In this document: in pieces, positions 1 to 9,649 of the stretch
Position numbering within the stretch: position 1 is the stretch's first letter
Layout of the letters: each line of letters begins with the position of its first letter
IMG/VR virus record: IMGVR_UViG_3300040801_001242
Coordinates: 1-24,587 of that record
From: a virus
DNA: 24,587 bases
Strand: one strand, 5' to 3'
The notes under the pieces: generated by a model
What the model saw: the letters and a program-made list of their open reading frames with translations, nothing else
The model's database searches: none
What the model was told of the DNA's origin: nothing
Translations under genes and position numbers: made by a program

Positions 1-2319
1 GCCATCCGCACCTGCAGGACCTTGGATGTTGTCCACAACTGAGTAAGTGCCGGCGGCCCTCTCGTAGACGTCGCCAGTCGTGGTATCGAGGTAGAAGTCG
101 CCGTCCGTGCCAACCGCGTTGTCTGGTACACCCACCCCCGAGCGCCATACTGAGCCGTCTGCGCCTGCGGCACCAGCCGCACCGTCTGCGCCTGCGGGGC
201 CTGCGGGGCCTGCGGGGCCAACCGCACCGTCTGCACCTGCGGGGCCTTGCGGGCCCACGAACGCACCTGCGTTCGAGAATGAGCCACCACTGGCCACCCA
301 GAGATCTCCGGCGATGATGTAGGCGTCGCCGTCTGCAGGTGAGACTGGAAGCTCCCCGGTGTTCGCAAGTGTGCCGAGGACTGTTAGGCCAGTACCTTGC
401 GGGCCCTGAGGACCTTGGGGACCTGTTGCCCCTGTGGGGCCTTGAATGTTGTCGACCACGGAGTAGGTGCCTGCGGCCTTCTCGTGGACATCGCCCGTCG
501 TGGTGTCCAAGTAGAAGTCGCCGTCTGCGCCGAGCCCATTGGCCGGGACGCCTGCGCCAGAGCGCCAGACAGACCCGTCCGCACCGTTTGTGCCGTTTGT
601 GCCGTCTGCACCAGCAGGACCGGTCGCACCGGTCGGGCCGGTGAGATTGTCGATGAGAAGCCAGTCTTCGTCGGGATCGTAATAGTAGACGTCCCCGTTG
701 GCAGTATCGAGGTAGTAATCACCCACATCGCCGAGCATCGCCGAGGGTGTGCCTGTGCCAGAATACCAGCGTGACCCCGGATCGCCGTTGGTACCTTTCG
801 GACCTGCCGGGCCTGTGGGACCTGCCGGGCCTTCCGGACCTGCAGCGCCCGTCGGACCTGCGACACCCGTACCCACGACCCAGTCGTTCGGGGCGATCTT
901 GAAGAGCGTAACTGCCGAGAAGTCAGGAGCTTCGATCACCGCCGTGTCGCCGTTGAGCGTCGCGCCGGCCTCAGGCTCGAACCTGACCGTGTAATTCGGG
1001 CCCTTGTTCACGATCGTGAACATCGCACCATCACGGATCGCGCTGGTCGCTTGCGTGGGCAGAGTGATCGTGACCTGACCGTTCGTGCCTGTCGTGGTGA
1101 GGAGCCGGCCAGACGTGTTGTTGTCGACCGTACCGCTCTCGTTGAGCGTGATCCCACCTTGCAGATCCTCGACCGGGTAGACGATCCGAGCATCCGGGTC
1201 GCTGGTCCCGTCCTGACCTGCCGGACCTTCAGGACCTTGAGGACCTTGGGGGCCAGTCGGACCAGCAGGCCCTTGCGGGCCGGTCGGGCCGGTCGGGCCT
1301 GTCAGACCAACCGAGCCTTGCGGACCAGCAGGCCCTTGAGGACCTTGGATGTTGTCGACCACGGAATATGTACCGGACGCGCGCTGGTAGACGTCGCCAG
1401 TATCCACATCCAGCCAGAAATCGCCGTCGACGCCGGTGCCGTTATTCGGGGCGCCGGGGCCAGAGCGCCAGACAGTGCCGTCTGCGCCGTCTGCGCCTGC
1501 AGGGCCTTGCGGACCGTCCGCGCCTGCAGGTCCTTGCGGACCGGTCGCGCCGGGGGCACCGTCGACACCATCGGCACCGTCTGCGCCTGCCGGGCCCTGA
1601 ACCGGCCCTGCGTTGGTGAACGTGCCGGAGTTGGCGACCCAGAGGTCACCGCTGATGATGTACGCGTCCCCGTCTGTGGGACCGGCAGGAAGCTCCCCGG
1701 TATTCGCCAGCGTGCCGAGGATGAGCAGGCCTGTGCCCTGCGGACCCTGAGGACCGGTCGGGCCGACCGGACCTGTCGCACCTGCCGGGCCTGCCGGGCC
1801 TGCCGGGCCTGCCGGGCCTGTCGCACCTTGCGGACCCTGAGGACCGGTCGGGCCAGTATTGCCCACTGGTCCCTGCGGACCTGTCAGGCCTTGCGGACCT
1901 TGGAGGCCTTGAGGTCCTGCGGGACCTTGCGGGCCTGTATCTCCTTGCGGACCCTGTGGGCCTGCCGGACCCTGTACTCCGGGCGCACCGGTCGGACCAA
2001 CATCGCCTTCAGGGCCCTGAGGGCCTGCCGGGCCTGCCGGGCCGGTCTCGCCCTGCAAACCTTGGGGGCCGTCCGCACCCTGAGGGCCTGCCGGGCCTGC
2101 CGGGCCGGTCGGGCCTGCCGGGCCGGTCTCACCTTGCACACCTTGAGGTCCTGCGGGGCCTTGCGGCCCGGGCGGTCCTGCGGGGCCCTGAGGACCCTGA
2201 GGGCCTTGAGCACCTGTAGGGCCCTGCGCACCGCCCGTCTGCACGGTCAGCGCCGTCTCATCTGTCTCCAAGATGACCGCGTTGGTCTGCGTCGACGTTA
2301 TGACCGTGACTGTGCTCAT
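1..2319 (-). CDS. Collagen-like phage tail fibre or appendage protein (C-terminus cut by window edge)
   Basis: The reading frame stays open from an ATG at 2319 to the left edge, giving at least 773 residues. After a short non-collagenous N-terminus of about 32 residues it becomes long runs of Gly-X-Y triplets (GPAGP, GPQGP, GADG types). These are interrupted by globular modules: two copies of a module with [11 protein letters not shown] and GDAYII, three copies of a module with [14 protein letters not shown], a related YYYDPDEDW module near 645-780, and a beta-rich non-collagen insert at roughly residues 375-480. Collagen-like stretches of this kind are known in phage tail fibres and form rigid trimers; the module order suggests a long rod with knobs. 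The start codon overlaps the stop of the upstream 118-residue gene (ATGA), so the two are probably translationally coupled. Assignment as the receptor-binding fibre is inference from type and from its place at the end of the structural operon. Confidence 0.85.
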   Translation of the reverse strand, partial: MSTVTVITSTQTNAVILETDETALTVQTGGAQGPTGAQGPQGPQGPAGPPGPQGPAGPQGVQGETGPAGPTGPAGPAGPQGADGPQGLQGETGPAGPAGPQGPEGDVGPTGAPGVQGPAGPQGPQGDTGPQGPAGPQGLQGPQGLTGPQGPVGNTGPTGPQGPQGATGPAGPAGPAGPAGATGPVGPTGPQGPQGTGLLILGTLANTGELPAGPTDGDAYIISGDLWVANSGTFTNAGPVQGPAGADGADGVDGAPGATGPQGPAGADGPQGPAGADGADGTVWRSGPGAPNNGTGVDGDFWLDVDTGDVYQRASGTYSVVDNIQGPQGPAGPQGSVGLTGPTGPTGPQGPAGPTGPQGPQGPEGPAGQDGTSDPDARIVYPVEDLQGGITLNESGTVDNNTSGRLLTTTGTNGQVTITLPTQATSAIRDGAMFTIVNKGPNYTVRFEPEAGATLNGDTAVIEAPDFSAVTLFKIAPNDWVVGTGVAGPTGAAGPEGPAGPTGPAGPKGTNGDPGSRWYSGTGTPSAMLGDVGDYYLDTANGDVYYYDPDEDWLLIDNLTGPTGATGPAGADGTNGTNGADGSVWRSGAGVPANGLGADGDFYLDTTTGDVHEKAAGTYSVVDNIQGPTGATGPQGPQGPQGTGLTVLGTLANTGELPVSPADGDAYIIAGDLWVASGGSFSNAGAFVGPQGPAGADGAVGPAGPAGPAGADGAAGAAGADGSVWRSGVGVPDNAVGTDGDFYLDTTTGDVYERAAGTYSVVDNIQGPAGADG
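20..153 (-). repeat. Fibre module A, copy 3 (134 bp)
   Basis: Ungapped repeat, exactly 420 bp from copy 2, encoding [19 protein letters not shown] and [12 protein letters not shown]. Confidence 0.8.
266..414 (-). repeat. Fibre module B, copy 2 (149 bp)
   Basis: Ungapped repeat of 1607-1755 at an offset of 1341 bp, encoding [13 protein letters not shown] and [14 protein letters not shown]. Confidence 0.8.
440..573 (-). repeat. Fibre module A, copy 2 (134 bp)
   Basis: Ungapped repeat of 1343-1476 and 20-153, encoding [19 protein letters not shown] and [12 protein letters not shown]. Confidence 0.8.
1343..1476 (-). repeat. Fibre module A, copy 1 (134 bp)
   Basis: This aligns without gaps to 440-573 and 20-153. 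It encodes the WRSG...GDFWLD.DTGDVY...[12 protein letters not shown] type of module. It is the most diverged of the three copies. Confidence 0.8.
1607..1755 (-). repeat. Fibre module B, copy 1 (149 bp)
   Basis: Ungapped repeat of 266-414, encoding [27 protein letters not shown] and a following NAG motif. Confidence 0.8.
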
Positions 2320-2672
2320 GGCTTGGTCACCTCAGGATCGACACGCACGCGGCCCTTCAGCAATCGAACGACGCGCCCGGTGGGGAACAATAGCTCCAAG
2401 TCATACACACCTCGCAGTCTTCCGGGAAGAGCTGCCGTCAGAGTTGCAGAGACCTCCACACTGACCACGCCGGTGAGCGCGTCGATCGTGATGCCGCCGA
2501 TGGTGTCGCTGTCGACACTGAGGAATGCCTCCTCGGAGTTGTGACGCTTTCGGATCATCATCCGGGCAAGAACGCCAGTCAGGTCAACCGGGTTGCCTCC
2601 GTCGGTCCATGTCGCGGTGAGCTCGAACGTCGCGCCCTGCTCGATCACGATGTTGTGTACTGCCGCACCCAT
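2316..2672 (-). CDS. Hypothetical phage structural protein, beta-sandwich-like (118 aa)
   Basis: A compact protein starting [16 protein letters not shown]. It has alternating hydrophobic strands, an early '[15 protein letters not shown]' segment and a late '[28 protein letters not shown]' pattern (quoted loosely). Proteins of this look sit just before fibre genes in many phages, and the layout resembles N-terminal baseplate or fibre adaptor domains with an Ig-like fold. That is a pattern-level guess, not a family identification. The start has a GAGGTG Shine-Dalgarno 5 bases upstream of ATG. The stop overlaps the fibre start by four bases, and the gap to the upstream giant gene is only four bases. 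A role in attaching or assembling the collagen-like fibre is therefore plausible. Confidence 0.75.
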   Translation of the reverse strand: MGAAVHNIVIEQGATFELTATWTDGGNPVDLTGVLARMMIRKRHNSEEAFLSVDSDTIGGITIDALTGVVSVEVSATLTAALPGRLRGVYDLELLFPTGRVVRLLKGRVRVDPEVTKP

Positions 2673-2676
2673 GTCG

Positions 2677-5600
2677 TCACCTCGTGTTCATGAAGCCGGT
2701 CAACTCCTGACCGCGCTGGTCGGTGGCCCTGACGCCTAGCGGGGCATCAAGCAGACGGGCCAGCTCCTGCCTGCTGGTTGCTTGTCCCACAGATCGTGAC
2801 ACATTGGGAAGTATTCTGAAAGACGGGTCGACACCTTGATCGAACTCGCGTGCCTGATCCAGCGCATCGCGCAACGCGTCTTGGTTGCCAGCCATCACCG
2901 CATTCTGGATGCGCTTGCGGATCGCGGTCGCGCGCCGCGTAACCACGCCGCGGCGGATCGACTGGGCGAAATTCGCCTCGCTGTACTCAGCGCGCTGCGC
3001 GGGGGTCAGGCCAAGGAACTGGTAGACGATGTCCGACGTCGATGGGTCCAGAGGCAGCACGTTGTTCCGGGTATCCGTGAAGCCGTCTGCTCCCAACTTG
3101 AACGCGTTCAGCGGGTTCGCGAGGCCTACGGGTGCCAGCGTGCGCAGGCCCTCGAAGAGATTGCCTTGGAACACCTGCGACACGCCTCCCCAGACGTCGA
3201 TGCCCATGGCGAGCGCCGAGCCGTAGCTCCGCTCGGTCATGGCCCCGACAGCATCTGCGAAGGGGCGCCGATCCGCGATCAGCTGCGAGAAGGGCAGGAT
3301 GTCTGCGGCACCAATCCGCGACGATACGTCGAAGCCGAGAGCACGCGGCAGGCCCCGAGCCATGACCTCCGCCACGTCCTCACCGAACGTGTCCGCGAGG
3401 AAGTTGCGGTATGCGATCTTGACCTGATATGGCTCCTCGTCATCGCCAAGCAGATCTGCCATGCCGTCGATTACCCGAGCGATGACGGTGACGAACGGGA
3501 GGCCAAGACCACCTGCGAGCGTGCCCATGACGGCAAGATGCGACCCAAGCCAGCGCCGGGCAGCCTTGCCCTCAGGAGTGTTCCGATTGGCACCGATCGC
3601 GGTTGCGAACTCGCGGAAATACTTCTCAGTCATGAAAAACTGGAAGCTCAGGAAGGCTGTCGCCAGCGGAGTGAACTCGTTGACGATGCCCTGCCGACTG
3701 AACGCCCGTGCCCGGTTCGCCTCGGTGTAGTTGAAGAACGCCTCGTTCACGACAGTCCGGCCCATCTGCCGCTGACCGTCCAAGTCCTTGCCCTGCTTGA
3801 TAGCGATCTGTCGAGCCGCGAGCGCGCCGGTCAGGCGCGTCGTCATCTCAAGGTAGTAGCTGCCCGAAGAGGCCCAGCGCATGGTGTCGTCGAACGTGTT
3901 CCCGCTCCCACCAGCTTCCGCCGCACGCCCGAGCGCCCGGGCCTGAGACCCGATGTCGATGCTCCCGGTGTTGATCATGTACATGACGAAGTCCTTGATG
4001 GACTTGTCCTCGACAGGATCGTCGGAAAGCTGCACCGTGTTCAGCACCTCGTTGGTGATGGATGGGTCCGCTGCGTGCTCCTTCCAGCCCTGCTCCACGG
4101 CCTTCTGCATCGCGGCCTTCACAATCTTGCCCGCCGGGTTGGCAGCGCCCGTGAGCGCGCCTAGCGCCTCGCGGTAACTGGCGCCCTGCTTGACCAGCTC
4201 AGGCCACGCGTTGGTGCCCACCTGCGTGATCTGCGTCAGCCAGTAGCCGGGGTTCATCGCGAGGAAGTAGTTGTGGTTGACGGCCCGGAAGCCGTTCAGG
4301 AACTCGCTGAGCATGGTTTCAGGACGCTCTGCCTCGCGGTGCCGCATCTCGCGCGCAATCGAGATCATCGCCCAGCGGTTCTGGCTATCCTCACGCTGCA
4401 GGTTGTCGGTCATGCCCGTGAAGGCCTCGCCGATCATGTCACCTGCCAGCCGCGACCCGGCCGACATGGCAGCGATCTGCTGACGCTGTGCGTAAGCCCT
4501 GACCATGTCCTTGTCGTAGCCGGAGCGGAACTCACGCTGCGCCATGACCTTTGCAGGCGACCGATCGGGCAGACGGTTGAAGAACGCGGTCTTGAGGTCC
4601 TCAGTCAAGCGCTTCACGTAGGCAGCGTTCGCGTCGATCGTGGCCTGATCCGCTCCAGCTGGAGGCTGGTTCGAGAGCCTTACCTCTTCGAGCAACGTAG
4701 TCAGCATCCGCTGGGAGCTTTCCTGCAGGAACTCCATGGGGTCGACTTCATTAGGCTGCTTGACCTCGGTCACATAGCCCTCTGCCTGAAGCGCCGTAGC
4801 CAGCGCGGTCACATCGTCTGCGCTGGACCGGTTGTCCAACCGCATGAACACAGACGCACCATTCGCGTTCTCGCTGATCTCGATGTTTTCGTAGCCACGC
4901 TCCTGCAGCCGCTGACCCACCACCTCTCTGGCGCGACGATCGACGACACGCTTCCCGTCAGGGCCGACGATGGTCTTGAGCCTGAAAGCTGCGGTGAAGT
5001 TCCCAAAACGACCGACGTGGAAGTACGGGTACTCCTTCATCTGCCGGAGCTGGCTCTCCGTCTTCGCGATCTGCTCCTCGAGCGCCGTGAGCATCGTCGT
5101 GATCCGGCCGGCATCTTGAGACTGAACCGGCTGGCTCTTGTAGGCACTGACGAAGGTCTTGGCCTGAGACAGCATGGTGTTGACCTCAGCCTGCCAGAAT
5201 TCCCTGACATGCAGCGGGTTATCCTGCTTCTCGTGTGCCTCGGTGAACCTCTTGATCGGGTTCCGCCGGGCAGCCGGGATGTTCTGCCGGATCTCGCCCG
5301 AGGCCCGGATCACATCGTAGAGGTCGAGCGTGTGCTGCTGCAGATAGGTGGCCTCGTTCACCGCAATCATGTCGTCGTAGACCTTGCGCGCCTCGCGGTT
5401 ACGGCTGACCCGCATCCACGCCTCGCGGGCGATGTTATAATTTTTCCGGACCTCGTTTTTCTCCTGCGCAGTCAGGTGGTTATGGCTCTCCAGTGATTTG
5501 CGCGGGTCAACTCGCAGGAAGGTCGCGTTCATAAGCACGCGCACGTCGGCCTCAAGCTTCGGCTTCAGGGCGCCCATCCTCGAGATCGGGTCCTTGCCGA

Positions 5601-8600
5601 TCCGGGAGTAGATCTGATGCACGACGTTACGCATGCTCTGCGCAGCGTCGAAGTGCGCGAGCGCGTTGGTGCGGACCCCGTCGCTCGTCGTCATCGGGAA
5701 CAATTCACCATACGTCTGAACGATGTGGTTCAGCGACAGGAAGTACAGCGAACCCTTTCGCATCGGCTCGCTGACGTCTGGGCTGAAGCGCTTCTTGAGA
5801 CGCTCGTAGCCCTGCTCCGCGACCCTGATCACCCGGCCAATCGCGGTGTCGTTACCCTGCGGAGTGTTCGGAAGCCCGGTCGTCGCCTGCGCCGCGACCC
5901 GCAGCATGGTCGTCGCGGTGTTCGGATCGCCATACGTCTGGGCAGCTTCCAGTATTTCCGGAGCGGTCGGCATCGGTCTGACAGGGATCTCGGCCGGGGC
6001 CGGGCGCTTCTCGTCCGTGCCCACCGGGGCGCTGTCGCCGCCCTGCATGGCTCGCTTGTGTGCCTCGGCCAAGATGGCGGTCAGCTCTGCGTTGCCGATC
6101 TTCATCTTCAGGCCTATCCGCCGTGCGAAGTCCGCCACGATCTTGGCCATGCGTTGCATGTATGTCGCCCGGATCGGCCCGCTCTCGGACCGGGTCGCGA
6201 TGGCTTCCTCGATCTGCACCCAAAACGGCTTGGTCTCGTAGTAGGCCAAGGCGTCCGGACCGATCGCAACCTTCCACTGATCGACCATCTCACGCAGGGC
6301 TGGGCTGTTATCGTACATCTTCTGAAGGGTCTCAGCACGCTTGATGCCGAACAGCCGTGCCAAGCCTACGTGGCCCAGCACCTCGTGGTAGAGGTTCGCG
6401 ACAGCCTCCTCTCGGCTGCGGAGGTTGTCTGCGACGATCCCCACCTCTCCGGTCTCGGTTACGAAACCGCTCACCTCTGTGTTGTTCATCCTCGCGCGCG
6501 TGCTCGCCGGCAGCTGGCTCACGTTGGACACGACGTAGACGTTGTAGGGGGCATCCCAGCCCTTCATGGCCTCATTGATCGCGGCCTTGACCTGTGCCAC
6601 GCGTGCCGGGCCGCGCGGTGCAAGCGCGGTCTGCCCGCCATCCGACACCGGTGCAACCCGAAGGAAGCCTGCCTCGACATCCCGAGCATCCCGAACTGCC
6701 GCGATTGCAGCATCAAGCTTCCGCCCCACCGGGCGGTTATCGACGAACCACTGGCCGTCTCGGCGCTGAAGCGTCACGGGGGCGCCGCGGGTGAAGCTCA
6801 CCGTGACGTCCGCGCCGTTGATGGTGCGGCCGGTGATCTCCGTCGGCCGGATCTCCTGCTCCATCCGTGCGCGCTCAGCCTGAGTGAACTGCTGCTCTTG
6901 CAGGTCGAGCTCGGCCCGCCGCGCCAGTCGCGCGCGCTGGGCGCTGTTGAGCGCCTCGGCGAACACCGTGCCAAATGATCCTTCCGCATCTGCCGGGGTC
7001 AGAGCCTGCACCTGACCGTCGGTCAGTGTCTCGGGAAGGTTTGTGTACCGATCGACCCACGATGGACCATCCTCGGGATTGGCGGCAAATGCCTCGCCGA
7101 GTGGTCGCGCATTCGCTGGGTCACCCACGATGGCTTCTTGGGCGGCCTTCTGGTCCAGCCGTTTGGCCCGACGAGCCTCGAAATCCGCAAGTCGCTGCTT
7201 GGCGGTAGTGAGCTCCTTGACACGCGCATCCGCCTGCTGCCGCGCCTGCATGGCTTGAGCATACGCTGCAGCGCCCTCTGGTGTCTGGACCTGCGTAGAT
7301 GTCGGAAGCTCGATGCTGTCACGCTCCTGCTGAGCCGCAGCAATCCGCTCGTCGAGCTTGCCGTCAAAGCCCATAGCCTCTGCCAGCCTGAACGTGGTTT
7401 TGTTGAATGCCGCTTCATCCGCTTGCGATGCTGTGCCAGCATCAATACTCGCGATGAGATCAGCGACTTCACCATAAAGCTCCTCCACGCTGCGGGCCTT
7501 GGACTGCTTGGCGAACCGCGACGTGGCCGGAAGTCCCATCCGCACCATCTCTGCCTGCACCTCGTTGCGCGCACCGTCGCGAAGATCGCGGAGCGCAGTG
7601 CGCGACTGGGAGGGCCTTGCGTTGTCGCGGATCATCGACAACTGCGGGTCAGATGCTCTCTGCGCATCGCGCTGCCGGAGTTCTGCCTGCACCGCGGCCT
7701 GAAGCTGGATATCTGCAGGTGTCAGGCCGCCACGTTCAGCCTGCCGGTTGAGCGTCCGCAACGTTTTGTTCAGATCTTGGCGTGTCTGCCCCTCGAACAG
7801 CGCGCCGGTGTCGATGGCCTGAGGGGTGATCTCCAGTCCACGACGATCGACCTCCGCGCGCAGCTGTGCCATCAGCTCGCCTGCAGGTCCTAGCGGATCA
7901 GCTTCGTCCCGGGCCATATTTTCTTGGGCTGCACTCGTCTGAGCAGCCTGAAGCGCCTGCACGAGATCCAGATCGGTCACTGACGCGAACGGAGACGGAG
8001 TAGCTGCATCCAAGTTGTCGAACAACTCACCTTGAGGCTGAGCCTCTGATGGCGGCACAGAAGCGATCGCTTCGTCGACGCTCCTCGCAACCTCCTCAGT
8101 GCTCCGACGCGCCGCGACACCTATGGTCGCACCGCCGCCGGCGAGTGTTCCGCCAAGGATCGAGCCAGCCAGACCGGCGATCGCCAGATCCTGAATGGCT
8201 TCCCTGCTCGTGAGATCCTGCCCTGCCTGTACCCGAGTAGCAGCCTGCTGACTGGCTTCAGTCGCACCTTCGATGCCTGCACCTTGCACCACAGCCCTAC
8301 CGACCTCTCGCGCACCTTCACGCGAAAGGAGGCGAGATGCCTCACGGCTTGCCCGCAGCGCCAGTCGGCCCTGCAGCGCGCCGCCGAGGGTTTCGAGTGC
8401 GGACTGGCCCACCGCGGTACCGAACGCGGCACCTTCGTCGATCGGGGCGTCGACCCCCAACCGGGCATTCTCGGCCCGCTGCGCCTCACGGTTCTCACCA
8501 GCAAGCTGCCCATAGTTGAACAAGAACGACGCCGCGGTGCCGAGACCGAAGCCTAGAGCGGTACCCCCGGGGCCCAGCGCAGTACCGACTGCCGCGCCTG

Positions 8601-8964
8601 CTGCAGGTAGGCCTGCACTCGCGGCCAGCTGAGGTGCGTTTTCGCCGAGGATGCTCCCGAGGAAGGTGGCGATCCCGTCGCCCTCCATCGCCCGGGAGGC
8701 GTCGATCTCAGCTTGGTTGCGTGCGACCGACCCTGCGCCGTAGGTGCTCAGGGCCTGAATGCCGGTCGTGTTGCCCAGACCTTCGATAGTTGACCCGAGG
8801 TTCCGCTGAACTGCGTCGATGCCACGGCCAAAGGCCCGGCTCAACACAGTGCCGGGCGCGTTGTCCCACCTCCGCTGGATGTTGGGGTCGGGCATACCAA
8901 TGCCGCCACGAGCACCCGGCGCAAAGACGGAGACGAACTGGCCGGTGATCGGATCTACAGCCAC
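2677..8964 (-). CDS. Giant polyvalent / ejection-type phage protein with zincin motif and PLxRFG-like C-terminal region (2095 aa)
   Basis: It starts with GTG at 8964, with GGAG seven bases upstream and three bases after the previous stop. The N-terminus (residues about 113-152 and 261-284) has Gly/Ala-rich hydrophobic segments that could insert in a membrane. A long Gln/Arg/Ala-rich helical region follows. At residues 860-865 there is HEVLGH inside 'NLYHEVLGHVGL', the HExxGH zincin metallopeptidase pattern found in large phage polyvalent proteins. The C-terminal third has PLATAFLSFQFF (from about residue 1766), another hydrophobic stretch and 'GLPRALGFDVSSRIGAADIL', the style of PLxRFG-containing phage proteins. 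Proteins of this class are thought to ride in the virion and enter the host with the DNA. I see no lysozyme or transglycosylase motif. It may be the counterpart of the internal-core or N4-type ejected proteins. The protease call rests on the motif; the ejection role is inference. Confidence 0.85.
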   Translation of the reverse strand: MAVDPITGQFVSVFAPGARGGIGMPDPNIQRRWDNAPGTVLSRAFGRGIDAVQRNLGSTIEGLGNTTGIQALSTYGAGSVARNQAEIDASRAMEGDGIATFLGSILGENAPQLAASAGLPAAGAAVGTALGPGGTALGFGLGTAASFLFNYGQLAGENREAQRAENARLGVDAPIDEGAAFGTAVGQSALETLGGALQGRLALRASREASRLLSREGAREVGRAVVQGAGIEGATEASQQAATRVQAGQDLTSREAIQDLAIAGLAGSILGGTLAGGGATIGVAARRSTEEVARSVDEAIASVPPSEAQPQGELFDNLDAATPSPFASVTDLDLVQALQAAQTSAAQENMARDEADPLGPAGELMAQLRAEVDRRGLEITPQAIDTGALFEGQTRQDLNKTLRTLNRQAERGGLTPADIQLQAAVQAELRQRDAQRASDPQLSMIRDNARPSQSRTALRDLRDGARNEVQAEMVRMGLPATSRFAKQSKARSVEELYGEVADLIASIDAGTASQADEAAFNKTTFRLAEAMGFDGKLDERIAAAQQERDSIELPTSTQVQTPEGAAAYAQAMQARQQADARVKELTTAKQRLADFEARRAKRLDQKAAQEAIVGDPANARPLGEAFAANPEDGPSWVDRYTNLPETLTDGQVQALTPADAEGSFGTVFAEALNSAQRARLARRAELDLQEQQFTQAERARMEQEIRPTEITGRTINGADVTVSFTRGAPVTLQRRDGQWFVDNRPVGRKLDAAIAAVRDARDVEAGFLRVAPVSDGGQTALAPRGPARVAQVKAAINEAMKGWDAPYNVYVVSNVSQLPASTRARMNNTEVSGFVTETGEVGIVADNLRSREEAVANLYHEVLGHVGLARLFGIKRAETLQKMYDNSPALREMVDQWKVAIGPDALAYYETKPFWVQIEEAIATRSESGPIRATYMQRMAKIVADFARRIGLKMKIGNAELTAILAEAHKRAMQGGDSAPVGTDEKRPAPAEIPVRPMPTAPEILEAAQTYGDPNTATTMLRVAAQATTGLPNTPQGNDTAIGRVIRVAEQGYERLKKRFSPDVSEPMRKGSLYFLSLNHIVQTYGELFPMTTSDGVRTNALAHFDAAQSMRNVVHQIYSRIGKDPISRMGALKPKLEADVRVLMNATFLRVDPRKSLESHNHLTAQEKNEVRKNYNIAREAWMRVSRNREARKVYDDMIAVNEATYLQQHTLDLYDVIRASGEIRQNIPAARRNPIKRFTEAHEKQDNPLHVREFWQAEVNTMLSQAKTFVSAYKSQPVQSQDAGRITTMLTALEEQIAKTESQLRQMKEYPYFHVGRFGNFTAAFRLKTIVGPDGKRVVDRRAREVVGQRLQERGYENIEISENANGASVFMRLDNRSSADDVTALATALQAEGYVTEVKQPNEVDPMEFLQESSQRMLTTLLEEVRLSNQPPAGADQATIDANAAYVKRLTEDLKTAFFNRLPDRSPAKVMAQREFRSGYDKDMVRAYAQRQQIAAMSAGSRLAGDMIGEAFTGMTDNLQREDSQNRWAMISIAREMRHREAERPETMLSEFLNGFRAVNHNYFLAMNPGYWLTQITQVGTNAWPELVKQGASYREALGALTGAANPAGKIVKAAMQKAVEQGWKEHAADPSITNEVLNTVQLSDDPVEDKSIKDFVMYMINTGSIDIGSQARALGRAAEAGGSGNTFDDTMRWASSGSYYLEMTTRLTGALAARQIAIKQGKDLDGQRQMGRTVVNEAFFNYTEANRARAFSRQGIVNEFTPLATAFLSFQFFMTEKYFREFATAIGANRNTPEGKAARRWLGSHLAVMGTLAGGLGLPFVTVIARVIDGMADLLGDDEEPYQVKIAYRNFLADTFGEDVAEVMARGLPRALGFDVSSRIGAADILPFSQLIADRRPFADAVGAMTERSYGSALAMGIDVWGGVSQVFQGNLFEGLRTLAPVGLANPLNAFKLGADGFTDTRNNVLPLDPSTSDIVYQFLGLTPAQRAEYSEANFAQSIRRGVVTRRATAIRKRIQNAVMAGNQDALRDALDQAREFDQGVDPSFRILPNVSRSVGQATSRQELARLLDAPLGVRATDQRGQELTGFMNTR

Positions 8965-8967
8965 GAG

Positions 8968-9648
8968 TTACTCCGTCGGCATGAGCAGCGGGTTTGGATT
9001 GCTGATCTGGGCAAGCATTTGCATGAACCTGTTGGCCCCGGCCGCGGCCTCCTCTACCGACGCGTTCGGCCCCTGCGACCTCAGGTACTCTCGCTGCGCG
9101 AAATCGAACATCGTCTGCTGTGCCTGCTCTACAGGGCTCAAGCTCGCAGGCGGCGCCGGCATGAGGCCTTGCAAGGCAGCAAGCTCCGCGACGTTGTACT
9201 GAGAGAGCTGCTGCATAGCGTTGGCCCTCACCTGCTCCGGCGTGAGTTGCGGTCGAGGCTGAGGTCGGGTCGTAGCAGCCGTAGCTGCAGCAGCTGCATC
9301 TGGCGCAGCCGTTTGACCACGTGCTGTCCGGGCCGCTGCAGGGCCGTTTGCCCGGATCGCTTCTGCTCGATTGAAGGCTGCCTCGGACGCATCAGTCGCA
9401 CCTGCCAGCCCTGCCACGGTGCCGAATATGTCCTGCCCCACTGCGGCCTGAGCCTGCCTCGCCTGAGGAGTTGACACTGCGTCGAGGTTGCGGATGCCGG
9501 GGATCATGGTCCGCAGCACCTGAGGAAGCACGCCGCTCAGAGCCTCCGAACGCGTTTGCGGGGCGGCTGCTGGGGCCGGCGGCCCCATGATGGGCGGCAT
9601 GGCCGACGATTGGCCGCGACGCTGACGTGTCTCGTTGTTTCCTGCCAT
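8968..9648 (-). CDS. Hypothetical Ala/Gln-rich phage structural protein (226 aa)
   Basis: The frame is open upstream to 9843, but the start at 9648 (MAGNNETRQ) is chosen. It has a GGGAGAGATG-type ribosome-binding site directly upstream and lies one base after the stop of the adaptor-like gene. The extra upstream residues are Arg/Trp/Cys-rich shadow of that gene. The protein is low complexity in the middle (runs of Ala, Pro, Gln), then has an amphipathic helical C-terminus ending near NPNPLLMPTE. No family is recognised. Its place between the adaptor-like gene and the 2095-residue protein suggests an internal virion or connector component, perhaps a chaperone or partner of the giant protein. 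Confidence 0.75.
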   Translation of the reverse strand: MAGNNETRQRRGQSSAMPPIMGPPAPAAAPQTRSEALSGVLPQVLRTMIPGIRNLDAVSTPQARQAQAAVGQDIFGTVAGLAGATDASEAAFNRAEAIRANGPAAARTARGQTAAPDAAAAATAATTRPQPRPQLTPEQVRANAMQQLSQYNVAELAALQGLMPAPPASLSPVEQAQQTMFDFAQREYLRSQGPNASVEEAAAGANRFMQMLAQISNPNPLLMPTE

Positions 9649-9649
9649 C

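Noticed and set aside
20-2230. GGNCCT-type short repeats as a CRISPR array or minisatellite
   Set aside because: They encode regular Gly-X-Y triplets in one open frame, so they are protein-coding repeats.
1051-2544. A 497-residue plus-strand open frame opposite the fibre gene
   Set aside because: It is the antisense of Gly-X-Y repeats, giving Arg/Cys/Thr-rich nonsense, and overlaps a complete coding frame on the minus strand.
2836-6978. Plus-strand frames opposite the giant gene
   Set aside because: Same antisense artefact; no family features and no Shine-Dalgarno sequences.
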